A stretch of 12,009 nucleotides of DNA from UBA1756 sp045627805 (GTDB taxonomy: Bacteria > Bacteroidota > Bacteroidia > Bacteroidales > WCHB1-69), in contig JAZQOJ010000134.1 in assembly GCA_045627805.1 (NCBI GenBank), positions 1-12,009 of the forward strand, read 5' to 3'. The position numbers and the translations under genes were made by a program. Of the stretch, positions 6,363-12,009 are shown in pieces. The stretch's first letter is position 1; each line of letters starts with the position of its first letter. The notes under the pieces are model-generated. The model made no database searches, was not told the DNA's origin, and saw nothing but the letters and a program-made list of their open reading frames with translations.

Positions 6363-6824
6363 TTAAATAAGGTCGGCGTACTCGGTGTCAATCAGAGCCA
6401 AAAGCGAGTCGGGCGATGTTTCCACCTGGAAGCCGACTTTCCCGGCGCTGAAAAATATTTTGTCGTACAACTGCGCACTCTCTTCCAAGAAGGTTTTGAA
6501 CGGCTTTTTCATTCCGATAGGGGAGCAGCCGCCGTGAATGTAGCCCGTGAGCGGAAGTAGTTCCTTCTGCTTGATCATCGCAATGTTCTTCACACCGGCG
6601 GCACTGGCGGCCTTTTTCAAGTCCAAAGAGCTGCACACGGGAATCACGAACACGAAATGCTCGCCCGTATTGGCAACGGTTACCAGCGTTTTGAACACCT
6701 GCGATGGCTCCTGCTGTAGAATTTGGGCGATGCTTTCGCCATCGGTGAGCGACGGGTCGTACTCGTGTGGCGTGAACTCAATCTCCTTTTGCGTCAAAAT
6801 GCGCATTACATTTGTCTTTTCCAT
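6363..6824 (-). CDS. ybaK: YbaK/EbsC-type aminoacyl-tRNA deacylase (Cys-tRNA(Pro) deacylase)
   Basis: From the ATG at 6824 the protein is 153 residues, the usual size for free-standing YbaK. An upstream in-frame ATG at 6962 would add 46 residues with no family resemblance and run through the aspS terminator, so I reject it. Signature segments are QVFKTLV with the conserved Lys45, SSLDLKKAASAAGVK (about 65-79), TGYIHGGCSPIGMKK (93-107) and SAGKVGFQVETSP near the C-terminus. The family hydrolyses mischarged Cys-tRNA(Pro) (and sometimes other misacylated tRNAs) in the cytoplasm. It lies downstream of aspS on the same strand but behind a strong terminator, so it is probably transcribed separately; its promoter is not evident. 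The tRNA-quality-control theme shared with aspS may be coincidental. Confidence 0.92.
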   Translation of the reverse strand: MEKTNVMRILTQKEIEFTPHEYDPSLTDGESIAQILQQEPSQVFKTLVTVANTGEHFVFVIPVCSSLDLKKAASAAGVKNIAMIKQKELLPLTGYIHGGCSPIGMKKPFKTFLEESAQLYDKIFFSAGKVGFQVETSPDSLLALIDTEYADLI

Positions 6825-6913
6825 TGAATTATGTGGCAGAATTTTTGAGGTTTTATACTGTTGTCGTGAAAATGGTGTGGGGCACCGTCTCAGACTGTTT
6901 TTTGTTTTAGGCG

Positions 6914-6948
6914 AAAAAAAAGAGGAAGGCCACATAGTGACCTCCCTC
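6914..6948 (-). terminator. Rho-independent terminator after aspS
   Basis: On the minus strand GAGGGAGGTCA (6948-6938) pairs with TGGCCTTCCTC (6932-6922), an 11-bp stem with two G-U pairs and a 5-nt loop. Eight T (6921-6914) follow. It starts 14 bp past the aspS stop, so it closes the ptb-lipoprotein-aspS operon. Confidence 0.88.
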
Positions 6949-6962
6949 GTATCGAACATCAA

Positions 6963-8708
6963 TTATTTGAGTCCTAATTCCTTCAGTTGGATGTCGGAAA
7001 TGGGAGTGGGCGCGCCTAACATCATATCGCGGGCCGCGTTGTTTTTCGGGAACGCGATGAAGTCGCGGATGGTGTCGGCGTCGCAGAGTACGGAGCACAT
7101 ACGGTCGAAGCCGAAGGCCAGACCACCGTGAGGCGGTGCGCCGTATTGGAACGCGTTCATCAGGAACCCGAACTGCTTCTGGGCTTCTTCTTCGCTGAAA
7201 CCCAGTGCTTTGAACATACGTTTCTGCAATTCCTTGTTGTGAATTCTGATGGAACCGCCACCCACTTCGGTGCCGTTGATTACCAGGTCGTAGGCGTTGG
7301 CGTTCACCGCGCCGGGGTCGCTCTCCAGCATACTTTCGTGTTCGGGCTTGGGTGCTGTGAAAGGATGGTGCATCGCATAGTAACGCTGCGTCTCCTCGTC
7401 CCATTCCAAAAGCGGGAAGTCGATGACCCACAGCAGTTTGTACTCGCCGGCTTTGCGCAAGCCGAGGCGGCTGCCCATCTCAAGACGGAGCTGGCAGAGT
7501 TGCTCTTGCGTTTTCTGACGGGGACCTGCCATAATGAGGATGAGGTCGCCGGCTTCGGCGCCTGCCTTTTCCGCAACACGCTTCAGGTCGTCTTGGTCGT
7601 AGAATTTGTCAACCGACGATTTGAAGTGGCCGTCTTCCTGACAGAGGACATACACGAGACCGTTGGCACCGACTTGCGGGCGTTTCACGAAGTTGGTGAG
7701 CTCGTCGAGCTGCTTGCGCGAGTAGTTGCCGCAGCCCTTGGCCACGATGCCGACCACGAGTTCCGCCTCGTTGAAGACTTTGAAGTCCTTGTGCTTCAAC
7801 ACGTCGTTCAGTTCCACGAAGCGCATTCCGAAACGTGCGTCCGGCTTGTCGCTTCCATAATACTTCATTGCGTCGTGCCAGGTGATGCGCTCAATCGGCG
7901 CGATGTCCATCCCCTTGATTTCCTTGAAGATGTATTTGATAAGTCCCTCGAAAGTCTGGAGCACGTCTTCCTGTTCCACGAACGACATTTCGCAGTCGAT
8001 CTGTGTGAACTCGGGCTGGCGGTCAGCGCGGAGGTCTTCGTCGCGGAAGCACTTCACGATCTGGAAGTAGCGGTCGAAACCGGAAACCATCAGCAGTTGC
8101 TTGAAAGTTTGGGGCGACTGCGGAAGTGCGTAGAATTCGCCGTGGCTCAGTCGCGACGGAACCACGAAGTCGCGCGCACCTTCGGGAGTTGAGTTCACCA
8201 GCATCGGAGTCTCGATTTCCACAAAGCCGATGTTGTTCATATAGTTGCGGATGGCGATGCCCAACTTGTGACGGAACAGCAGGTTGTTTTTCACCGGGTT
8301 GCGGCGCAAGTCGAGGTAGCGGTATTTCATTCTCAGTTCGTCGCCGCCATCCGACTCGTCCTCAATGGTGAAGGGCGGTGTCACCGACTCGTTGAGCACG
8401 GTGATGTTTTCGGCCAGAATCTCGATGTCGCCCGTCGGAATGTTTTTGTTTTTACTGTAACGTTCTGCCACAGTGCCAGTTACCTGAATAACCCATTCTC
8501 TGCCGAAGGGCTCGATTTGTTTGCAGAGTTCGGGATTCGTTTCGGCGTTGAAGGCCAACTGGGTGAGTCCATAGCGGTCGCGCAGGTCAATGAAGGTCAT
8601 TCCTCCCAGGTTCCGGATTTTCTGAATCCAGCCGCACAACGTCACTTTCTCGCCAATGTTGCTGGCGTTCAGTTCGCCACAGGTATGTGTTCTTAAGCTT
8701 GTTTTCAT
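6963..8708 (-). CDS. aspS: Aspartyl-tRNA synthetase
   Basis: The 581-residue length is standard for bacterial-type AspRS. The N-terminal anticodon-binding OB-fold is seen at about 1-110 (VTLCGWIQKIRNLGGMTFIDLRDRYG). Class II motif 2 is FRDEDLRADRQPEFTQIDCEMSF, a GAD-type insertion lies roughly at 290-420, and motif 3 is GGLAFGFDRMCSVL near the end. It charges tRNA-Asp in the cytoplasm. Leu34 aligns with Escherichia coli Leu30, and a lysine-containing loop follows (RYSKNKNIPTGD). Non-discriminating enzymes usually have His at the first site, so this one looks discriminating (tRNA-Asp only); that is inference. The ATG overlaps the stop of the preceding lipoprotein gene as TAATG, indicating translational coupling, and a terminator follows. 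Confidence 0.97.
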   Translation of the reverse strand: MKTSLRTHTCGELNASNIGEKVTLCGWIQKIRNLGGMTFIDLRDRYGLTQLAFNAETNPELCKQIEPFGREWVIQVTGTVAERYSKNKNIPTGDIEILAENITVLNESVTPPFTIEDESDGGDELRMKYRYLDLRRNPVKNNLLFRHKLGIAIRNYMNNIGFVEIETPMLVNSTPEGARDFVVPSRLSHGEFYALPQSPQTFKQLLMVSGFDRYFQIVKCFRDEDLRADRQPEFTQIDCEMSFVEQEDVLQTFEGLIKYIFKEIKGMDIAPIERITWHDAMKYYGSDKPDARFGMRFVELNDVLKHKDFKVFNEAELVVGIVAKGCGNYSRKQLDELTNFVKRPQVGANGLVYVLCQEDGHFKSSVDKFYDQDDLKRVAEKAGAEAGDLILIMAGPRQKTQEQLCQLRLEMGSRLGLRKAGEYKLLWVIDFPLLEWDEETQRYYAMHHPFTAPKPEHESMLESDPGAVNANAYDLVINGTEVGGGSIRIHNKELQKRMFKALGFSEEEAQKQFGFLMNAFQYGAPPHGGLAFGFDRMCSVLCDADTIRDFIAFPKNNAARDMMLGAPTPISDIQLKELGLK

Positions 8709-9388
8709 TATTGAATCGTGATTGTTTTTTCATTTGAAAAATAGGAGCTTTCCCATACGCCGCCACGGTCGCTGGCATTCACGTCGGAACTGTAGTTCTT
8801 GCGAATGAAATATCCTTGGTAGGTGCCTTTCGCAACCGACGACAGGTATTCTTCCGAAATGATGATGTTGCGGCGCTCCACGTCGGTCTCGACCTCAATG
8901 TCGTCGCCGTTGTTCAGCAGAACCAGCAAAACGCTTTCGTGCTCTTCAAAGTCTTTTCCTTCGAAAACAAGAAGGTTCTCGCTGTTTTTGAGAAGCGTGA
9001 TATTTTCCTGATTGATTTTTATACTATTGACAATCAGTTTGTTATTAAAGCTCTCCTTGTCGTTGTTCTGGTATGCGAATCGAATGGTGTCGGCCAATTC
9101 TTTTGCTGTGAAAGTGTATTCGCCGTTACGGTTCCATTTCATTTCGTTTCCGTTGCAGTCGATCGACGACTTGTCCGACAGTTTCACGAGGGTGCCGCTG
9201 GCATTGTCGATGTGGAAAGCGGCGGTGGTGACCAGTTGGCCGTCGTCGGCGTGGTATTCGGCTTTGTAAAGTTGGAAGATTCGGCCCTGCTGCACGTCCT
9301 TCGACATTTCGTAATGCACTTTGCTGCCGCATCCGCCAAAGAGGACGCAGCAGAGCAAAGCGCTGATGATAAAGAGAGTGTTTTTCAT
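8708..9388 (-). CDS. Lipoprotein of unknown function in the ptb-aspS operon
   Basis: The start is the ATG at 9388, giving 226 residues. An earlier in-frame start would overlap ptb extensively and hide the signal. MKNTLFIISALLCCVLFGGC is a lipoprotein signal peptide with Cys20 as lipidation site (Phe at -3). The mature part looks like an all-beta, soluble domain (segments such as QLVTTAAFHIDNASG, SVLLVLLNNGDDIEVETD and GTYQGYFIRKNYSS) with one further Cys in SIDCNGNEMKW. I recognise no family. The gene sits 26 bp after ptb, and its TAA stop (8710-8708) shares one base with the aspS start, so it is cotranscribed with both. A functional link to either enzyme is not evident from the sequence. Confidence 0.85.
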   Translation of the reverse strand: MKNTLFIISALLCCVLFGGCGSKVHYEMSKDVQQGRIFQLYKAEYHADDGQLVTTAAFHIDNASGTLVKLSDKSSIDCNGNEMKWNRNGEYTFTAKELADTIRFAYQNNDKESFNNKLIVNSIKINQENITLLKNSENLLVFEGKDFEEHESVLLVLLNNGDDIEVETDVERRNIIISEEYLSSVAKGTYQGYFIRKNYSSDVNASDRGGVWESSYFSNEKTITIQ

Positions 9389-9414
9389 TTCAACTGATTG
9401 TGTAATGCTTTTTA

Positions 9415-10326
9415 CTATTTCGCGACAGCGGCTGCCAGAGCGATGGAGTAAAGTTTGGTATGGGTGGAGTCGCCGCGGGAAGAGAGCACGCAGGGCACTT
9501 TCGCACCCACCACCATCGCACCGAGTTCGGCGCCGGCAAGCTTGGTGTTGCACTTGTAGAACACGTTGCCCGTCTCGATGTTCGGGAAGACCAGACAGTC
9601 GGCATCGCCGGCCACTTCGCTCTTCACGCCCTTGATTTTCACGCATTCCATATCAATGGCGAGGTCAACGCCGAGGGGACCGTCGATGACGGCGTTCTTG
9701 ATCTGACCTCTCTCGCCCATCTTGCTGATGATGCAGGCGTCAACGCAGGCCTGCATAGCGGGGAGAACCTGCTCGGTGGCGGCCAGAACGGCTACTTTCG
9801 GTTTCTCAATCTGCAGGGCTGTGCGGGCCGTGTTCACCAGGTAGTTGGTGATGGCAATCTTCTGGTTGAGGTCGGGGGCGGGAATGATGGCGACATCACC
9901 GCAAACAATCAGCTTGTGGTAGCGGGGCGTCTCGATGACGGTGACGTGCGAAAGCACGGCTTTCGGTCCGGGCATCAGTCCGCGTTCCTTGTTCAGGATG
10001 GCGCGCATATACTTGTCGGTGGAGAGCAGACCCTTCATCAGGATGTCGCCCTCGCCGTTGTTGATGAGTTCGCAGGCCTTGGCTGCCGCCTTGTTCTCGT
10101 CGGCTTCCTGGATGATGGTGAAATCGTTGGGGTCGATATCGTTGGCCTTGCAAACTTCCTTGATGGTGGACTCGTCGCCGACGAGGGTGGCTTTCACGAT
10201 GCCCATTTTCACTGCGTTGTGAACGGCTTCAATGGTGTGCGCGTCGTTTGCGTATGCGGCTACTAATCTTTTCTGAGGTCTGGTCTTTACCAGTTCGATG
10301 ATTTGGTCTAATTTTGTGATACTCAT
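9415..10326 (-). CDS. ptb: Phosphate butyryltransferase (PTA/PTB family acyltransferase)
   Basis: The 303-residue protein matches the usual length of phosphate butyryltransferase (about 300) and is too short for most phosphate acetyltransferases. Family traits are an N-terminal segment RLVAAYANDAHTIEAVHNAV, GDILMKGLLSTDKYMRAILNKERGL (about 94-118), LSHVTVIETPRYHKLI, the NA-ID-GPLGVDLAID segment, DCLVFPNIETGNVFYK and the C-terminal GAMVVGAKVPCVLSSRGDS. The reaction interconverts butyryl-CoA plus phosphate with butyryl phosphate plus CoA, or uses related branched acyl-CoAs. The usual partner, butyrate kinase (buk), does not follow it. The next genes are a lipoprotein (26 bp on) and aspS, and nothing related lies upstream within the window. 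A -7 promoter box at 10386-10394 probably drives the operon. Substrate assignment rests on family resemblance only. Confidence 0.9.
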   Translation of the reverse strand: MSITKLDQIIELVKTRPQKRLVAAYANDAHTIEAVHNAVKMGIVKATLVGDESTIKEVCKANDIDPNDFTIIQEADENKAAAKACELINNGEGDILMKGLLSTDKYMRAILNKERGLMPGPKAVLSHVTVIETPRYHKLIVCGDVAIIPAPDLNQKIAITNYLVNTARTALQIEKPKVAVLAATEQVLPAMQACVDACIISKMGERGQIKNAVIDGPLGVDLAIDMECVKIKGVKSEVAGDADCLVFPNIETGNVFYKCNTKLAGAELGAMVVGAKVPCVLSSRGDSTHTKLYSIALAAAVAK

Positions 10327-10385
10327 AGTTTTGTGTGTATTTTTGATTTGTTTATTGATTAAAATTCAATCTTCAATTGAAACTT

Positions 10386-10394
10386 GCAAAAATA
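10386..10394 (-). promoter_or_regulatory. Bacteroidota -7 promoter box for the ptb-lipoprotein-aspS operon
   Basis: The minus strand reads TATTTTTGC (10394 to 10386), fitting TAnnTTTG, and ends 60 nt before the ATG at 10326. The leader is AT-rich. No convincing -33 TTTG was found at standard spacing. Confidence 0.6.
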
Positions 10395-10444
10395 CAAAAT
10401 TTTAACGAACCCGCCGAGTGTTTTTTTTGTTTTTTTCAAAAAAA

Positions 10445-10500
10445 GACTTGAGACTTTGGACTTGCGACTTTTTGCCCGGCATTCGTCGGTTCAACAACCT
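10445..10500 (+). repeat. GACTTnn block (four 7-bp units) with conserved tail, dispersed copy
   Basis: Units GACTTGA, GACTTTG, GACTTGC and GACTTTT occupy 10445-10472. They are followed by TGCCCGGCATTC, GTCGGTT and CAACAACCT. The minus strand at 6297-6253 carries almost the same string (GACTTGA, GACTTTC, GACTTAC, GACTTTT, GCCTGGCATTC, AACAACT), differing by a few substitutions, one deleted T and a 6-7-bp insertion. This is a dispersed repeat of about 45 bp in two inverted copies. Confidence 0.9.
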
Positions 10501-10514
10501 CAATACCGCAACGG

Positions 10515-10536
10515 GAGACGGACGACCGTCCGTCTC
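10515..10536. repeat. REP-like palindromic hairpin
   Basis: GAGACGGAC (10515-10523) and GTCCGTCTC (10528-10536) form a perfect 9-bp stem with a GACC loop, followed by TACA rather than a T-run, so it is not a normal terminator. The GAGACGGAC...GTCCGTCTCTACA form resembles REP-like palindromes often found between bacterial genes. Only one copy is in this window. Confidence 0.65.
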
Positions 10537-10564
10537 TACAGCCCCTGCATCATAAATTACACCT

Positions 10565-10716
10565 CAACGATTCAACAATTCAACAATTCAACAATTCAAC
10601 AATTCAACAATTCAACGATTCAACGATTCAACAATTCAACAATTCAACAATTCAACAATTCAACAATTCAACAATTCAACAATTCAACGATTCAACACCT
10701 CAACACCTCAACAATT
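10565..10716 (+). repeat. Composite repeat 3: 19-unit 8-bp array (CAACAATT type)
   Basis: Exactly 19 contiguous 8-bp units are present. CAACAATT predominates, with CAACGATT at 10565, 10613, 10621 and 10685, and CAACACCT at 10693 and 10701. The array directly abuts the 7-bp block at 10717. It is more homogeneous than the array before lipoprotein B, suggesting more recent expansion or correction. Confidence 0.97.
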
Positions 10717-10744
10717 CAGATCACAGTTCACCATTCACCAATCA
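10717..10744 (+). repeat. Four-unit 7-bp block (CAGATCA type) upstream of the PEGA promoter
   Basis: The units are CAGATCA, CAGTTCA, CCATTCA and CCAATCA. Equivalent four-unit blocks are at 2284-2311 (plus strand) and 6224-6197 (minus strand). Here it lies 11 bp before the -7 promoter box, overlapping where the -33 element would be. Confidence 0.92.
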
Positions 10745-10755
10745 CAAAAAAATCG

Positions 10756-10764
10756 TATCTTTGC
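10756..10764 (+). promoter_or_regulatory. Bacteroidota -7 promoter box for the PEGA gene
   Basis: TATCTTTGC matches TAnnTTTG and is identical to the box before lipoprotein A. Transcription should begin near 10769, leaving a leader of about 30 nt. The expected -33 position falls inside the 7-bp repeat block, which supplies TTCA-type but no TTTG sequence. Confidence 0.7.
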
Positions 10765-10771
10765 CGCCCGA

Positions 10772-10801
10772 ATGTGTTTGTTAACAAATGTATTGAAATG
10801 A
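10772..10801 (+). other. Possible 9-codon leader ORF overlapping the PEGA start
   Basis: ATG at 10772 opens a frame MCLLTNVLK that ends in TGA at 10799-10801, overlapping the PEGA ATG as ATGA. It contains the palindrome TTTGTTAACAAA (10777-10788). It begins almost at the predicted transcription start, so translation is doubtful; it may be chance. Confidence 0.2.
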
Positions 10802-12009
10802 AGCGTCTCGCCCTTTCCATCATCCTTTGCCTGTTCGCGGTTTCCACCGTTCTGGCACAGAATATTTCCGTGAAAAGTTTCGCCAGCGACCCCACCGACC
10901 TGACGGCGCGTATGAATCCCGTGAAGGACGAGAACGCCCGCAACTGCGCCCTGCTGAAAATCATCACCACCGAAACGGGCTTCTCCTTCCAGCCCGACCT
11001 GATGGGCATCTGCAAGGACGTGGAATACAAGACCGCCGAAATCTGGGTGTGGCTGGCTCCCGGCTCCCGCCGTATCACCATCGCACACCCGCAGCTCGGA
11101 CAGCTCCGCAACTACGAATACCCAGAGCCCATCGAAGCATCCTCCGTCTATGTGATGGAACTCACCACCGCCAAAATCACCACCATCGTGGAGGAACAGA
11201 ACAAGCAGAACTTCTTGATGCTGACGGTTTCGCCGGCGGATGCCATCGTGAAGATTGATGGCAGCATCGTGGTCCTGAAAAACGGCCAGTACGCCAAAAT
11301 GCTGTCCGTGGGCGAACATTCCTACGAGGCCGTGACGGAACTGTACCACCCCACAATGGGCAAGTTCCGGATAACGCCCGACGAGACCACGACGCTGGAT
11401 ATTGCCTTGAAGCCCAACTACGGCTTCATCAAGGTGACCAGCGCGCCCGAAAGCGATGCCGCCGTGTATATCGACGGGCGTCAGGTGGGCACCACGCCCT
11501 ACACTTCCAACAAACTGGAAAGCAAGGGCTACACCGTGCAGGTGGCCAAGGAGATGTGGCAGGACGCCACCCAGCAGGTGACGGTTTCCGACAACCAGAC
11601 CACCAATGTGAGCTTCACGCTGCAGCCCAACTTTGCGGAGCCGGTGTTCGCGTGCAGCGACAGCGACGCCGAAATCTGGATCAACGGCGAGAAGAAGGGC
11701 ACGGGCCGCTGGAGCGGCCGACTGCCCGCCGGCGCCTACAGGGTGGAGACGAAAAAGACCTCGCACGCCACCGCCACCAAGCAGATTGCCCTCGCCCGCG
11801 GCGATAACAGCACCATCGCCCTTGACGCGCCCACGCCCATTTACGGAAAAATAAGCGTGAACTCCGACCCTTTGCAGGCCGACATCCTGCTCGACGGCAC
11901 GAAGGTGGGCACCACACCCAAAATCATTAACAACGTGCTGATAGGAACCTACGAGTTGAAGCTGCAGAAGCAGGGCTGCACCTCCGTGACGCGCACCGTG
12001 ACGGTGCGC
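10798..12009 (+). CDS. PEGA-repeat secreted protein, N-terminal 404 residues (runs off right edge)
   Basis: The frame opens at ATG 10798 and stays open to the edge with no stop. Residues 1-20 (MKRLALSIIL... STVLA) are a signal peptide, so it is periplasmic or surface-located. Residues 21 to about 125 form an N-terminal domain (DPTDLTARMNPVKDENARNCALLKI, EIWVWLAPGSRRITIAHPQLGQLRNYEYP) that in Bacteroidota commonly precedes PEGA repeats. Four repeats of about 70 residues follow at roughly 139-208, 209-279, 280-349 and 350 onward, each with a D/E-[IV]-x-[IV]-[DN]-G core (AIVKIDG, AAVYIDG, AEIWING, ADILLDG) and a G-x-Y/H strand near the end. PEGA modules are surface-layer or binding beta-domains; many such proteins end in a formylglycine-generating-enzyme-like (SUMF1) domain, which could lie beyond the edge. 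The exact function is unknown. Confidence 0.87.
   Translation, partial: MKRLALSIILCLFAVSTVLAQNISVKSFASDPTDLTARMNPVKDENARNCALLKIITTETGFSFQPDLMGICKDVEYKTAEIWVWLAPGSRRITIAHPQLGQLRNYEYPEPIEASSVYVMELTTAKITTIVEEQNKQNFLMLTVSPADAIVKIDGSIVVLKNGQYAKMLSVGEHSYEAVTELYHPTMGKFRITPDETTTLDIALKPNYGFIKVTSAPESDAAVYIDGRQVGTTPYTSNKLESKGYTVQVAKEMWQDATQQVTVSDNQTTNVSFTLQPNFAEPVFACSDSDAEIWINGEKKGTGRWSGRLPAGAYRVETKKTSHATATKQIALARGDNSTIALDAPTPIYGKISVNSDPLQADILLDGTKVGTTPKIINNVLIGTYELKLQKQGCTSVTRTVTVR

Larger units (their letters stand above)
10327..10797. other. Repeat-rich divergent intergenic region between ptb and the PEGA gene
   Basis: This 471-bp region has no gene I can support. From left to right it holds the ptb promoter and an A/T-rich stretch, a GACTTnn block (10445-10472), a palindromic hairpin (10515-10536), a 19-unit 8-bp array (10565-10716), a four-unit 7-bp block (10717-10744), the PEGA promoter box and a short leader with a TTTGTTAACAAA palindrome. 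The individual repeats are listed separately. Confidence 0.85.

Noticed and set aside
6825..6962. 46-residue N-terminal extension of YbaK
   Set aside because: It would read through the aspS terminator and lacks similarity to the family; the 153-residue form from 6824 has normal length.
7128..8192. 354-codon plus-strand open frame opposite aspS
   Set aside because: aspS is unambiguous on the other strand; the antisense product is composition-driven with no family features.
9389..9646. N-terminal extension of the operon lipoprotein
   Set aside because: It overlaps ptb out of frame and would bury the lipoprotein signal peptide that starts at 9388.
10515..10536. Terminator
   Set aside because: The hairpin is strong but no T-run follows on either strand, and neither flanking gene ends there.
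10735..11766. 343-codon minus-strand open frame opposite the PEGA gene
   Set aside because: The plus strand gives a signal peptide and four PEGA repeats in one frame; the antisense protein has no such features.

Overview
The window looks like a chromosomal segment of a member of the Bacteroidota, most likely order Bacteroidales, with roughly balanced base composition. Four things point there. Several upstream regions carry the Bacteroidota -7 promoter motif TAnnTTTG. One secreted protease ends in a type IX secretion (T9SS) sorting domain. Small lipoproteins with Bacteroidota-like signal sequences are abundant. The gene content (Spi/C10 protease, secreted bleomycin-hydrolase-like C1 protease, PEGA-repeat protein, phosphate butyryltransferase, MeaB) is typical of the group. 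No species can be named.

Left part (1-1830, minus strand): the N-terminal end of a secreted fibronectin-III-like protein, then a secreted papain-family (C1B) peptidase with its own terminator. Each has a matching -7 promoter box. Middle-left (1972-4771, plus strand): two tiny paralogous lipoproteins separated by a 19-unit, 8-bp tandem repeat, followed with overlap or close spacing by the GTPase gene meaB and a PrsW-like membrane protein gene. The PrsW-like gene converges on, and its stop codon overlaps, a minus-strand T9SS-exported C10 (streptopain-like) protease (4768-6189).

Right part: a minus-strand YbaK-type aminoacyl-tRNA deacylase (6363-6824), then a three-gene minus-strand operon transcribed ptb -> lipoprotein -> aspS (10326 down to 6963). 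The lipoprotein stop and the aspS start overlap as TAATG, and a clear terminator follows aspS. A repeat-rich 470-bp intergenic region then leads to the plus-strand start of a PEGA-repeat secreted protein that runs off the right edge.

The most unusual content is a family of short composite repeats at three places (2265-2467, 6197-6297 and 10445-10744). They are built from 8-bp CAACAnnn arrays, four-unit blocks of 7-bp CAGATCA-like repeats, and four-unit blocks of 7-bp GACTTnn repeats. Each composite lies directly upstream of a gene for an exported protein, and in all three the CAAC-rich strand is the coding strand of that gene. I know of no described element with this architecture. Its role (leader, length-variable expression control, or a non-autonomous dispersed repeat) is open. 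No tRNA, rRNA, CRISPR or transposase gene was seen.
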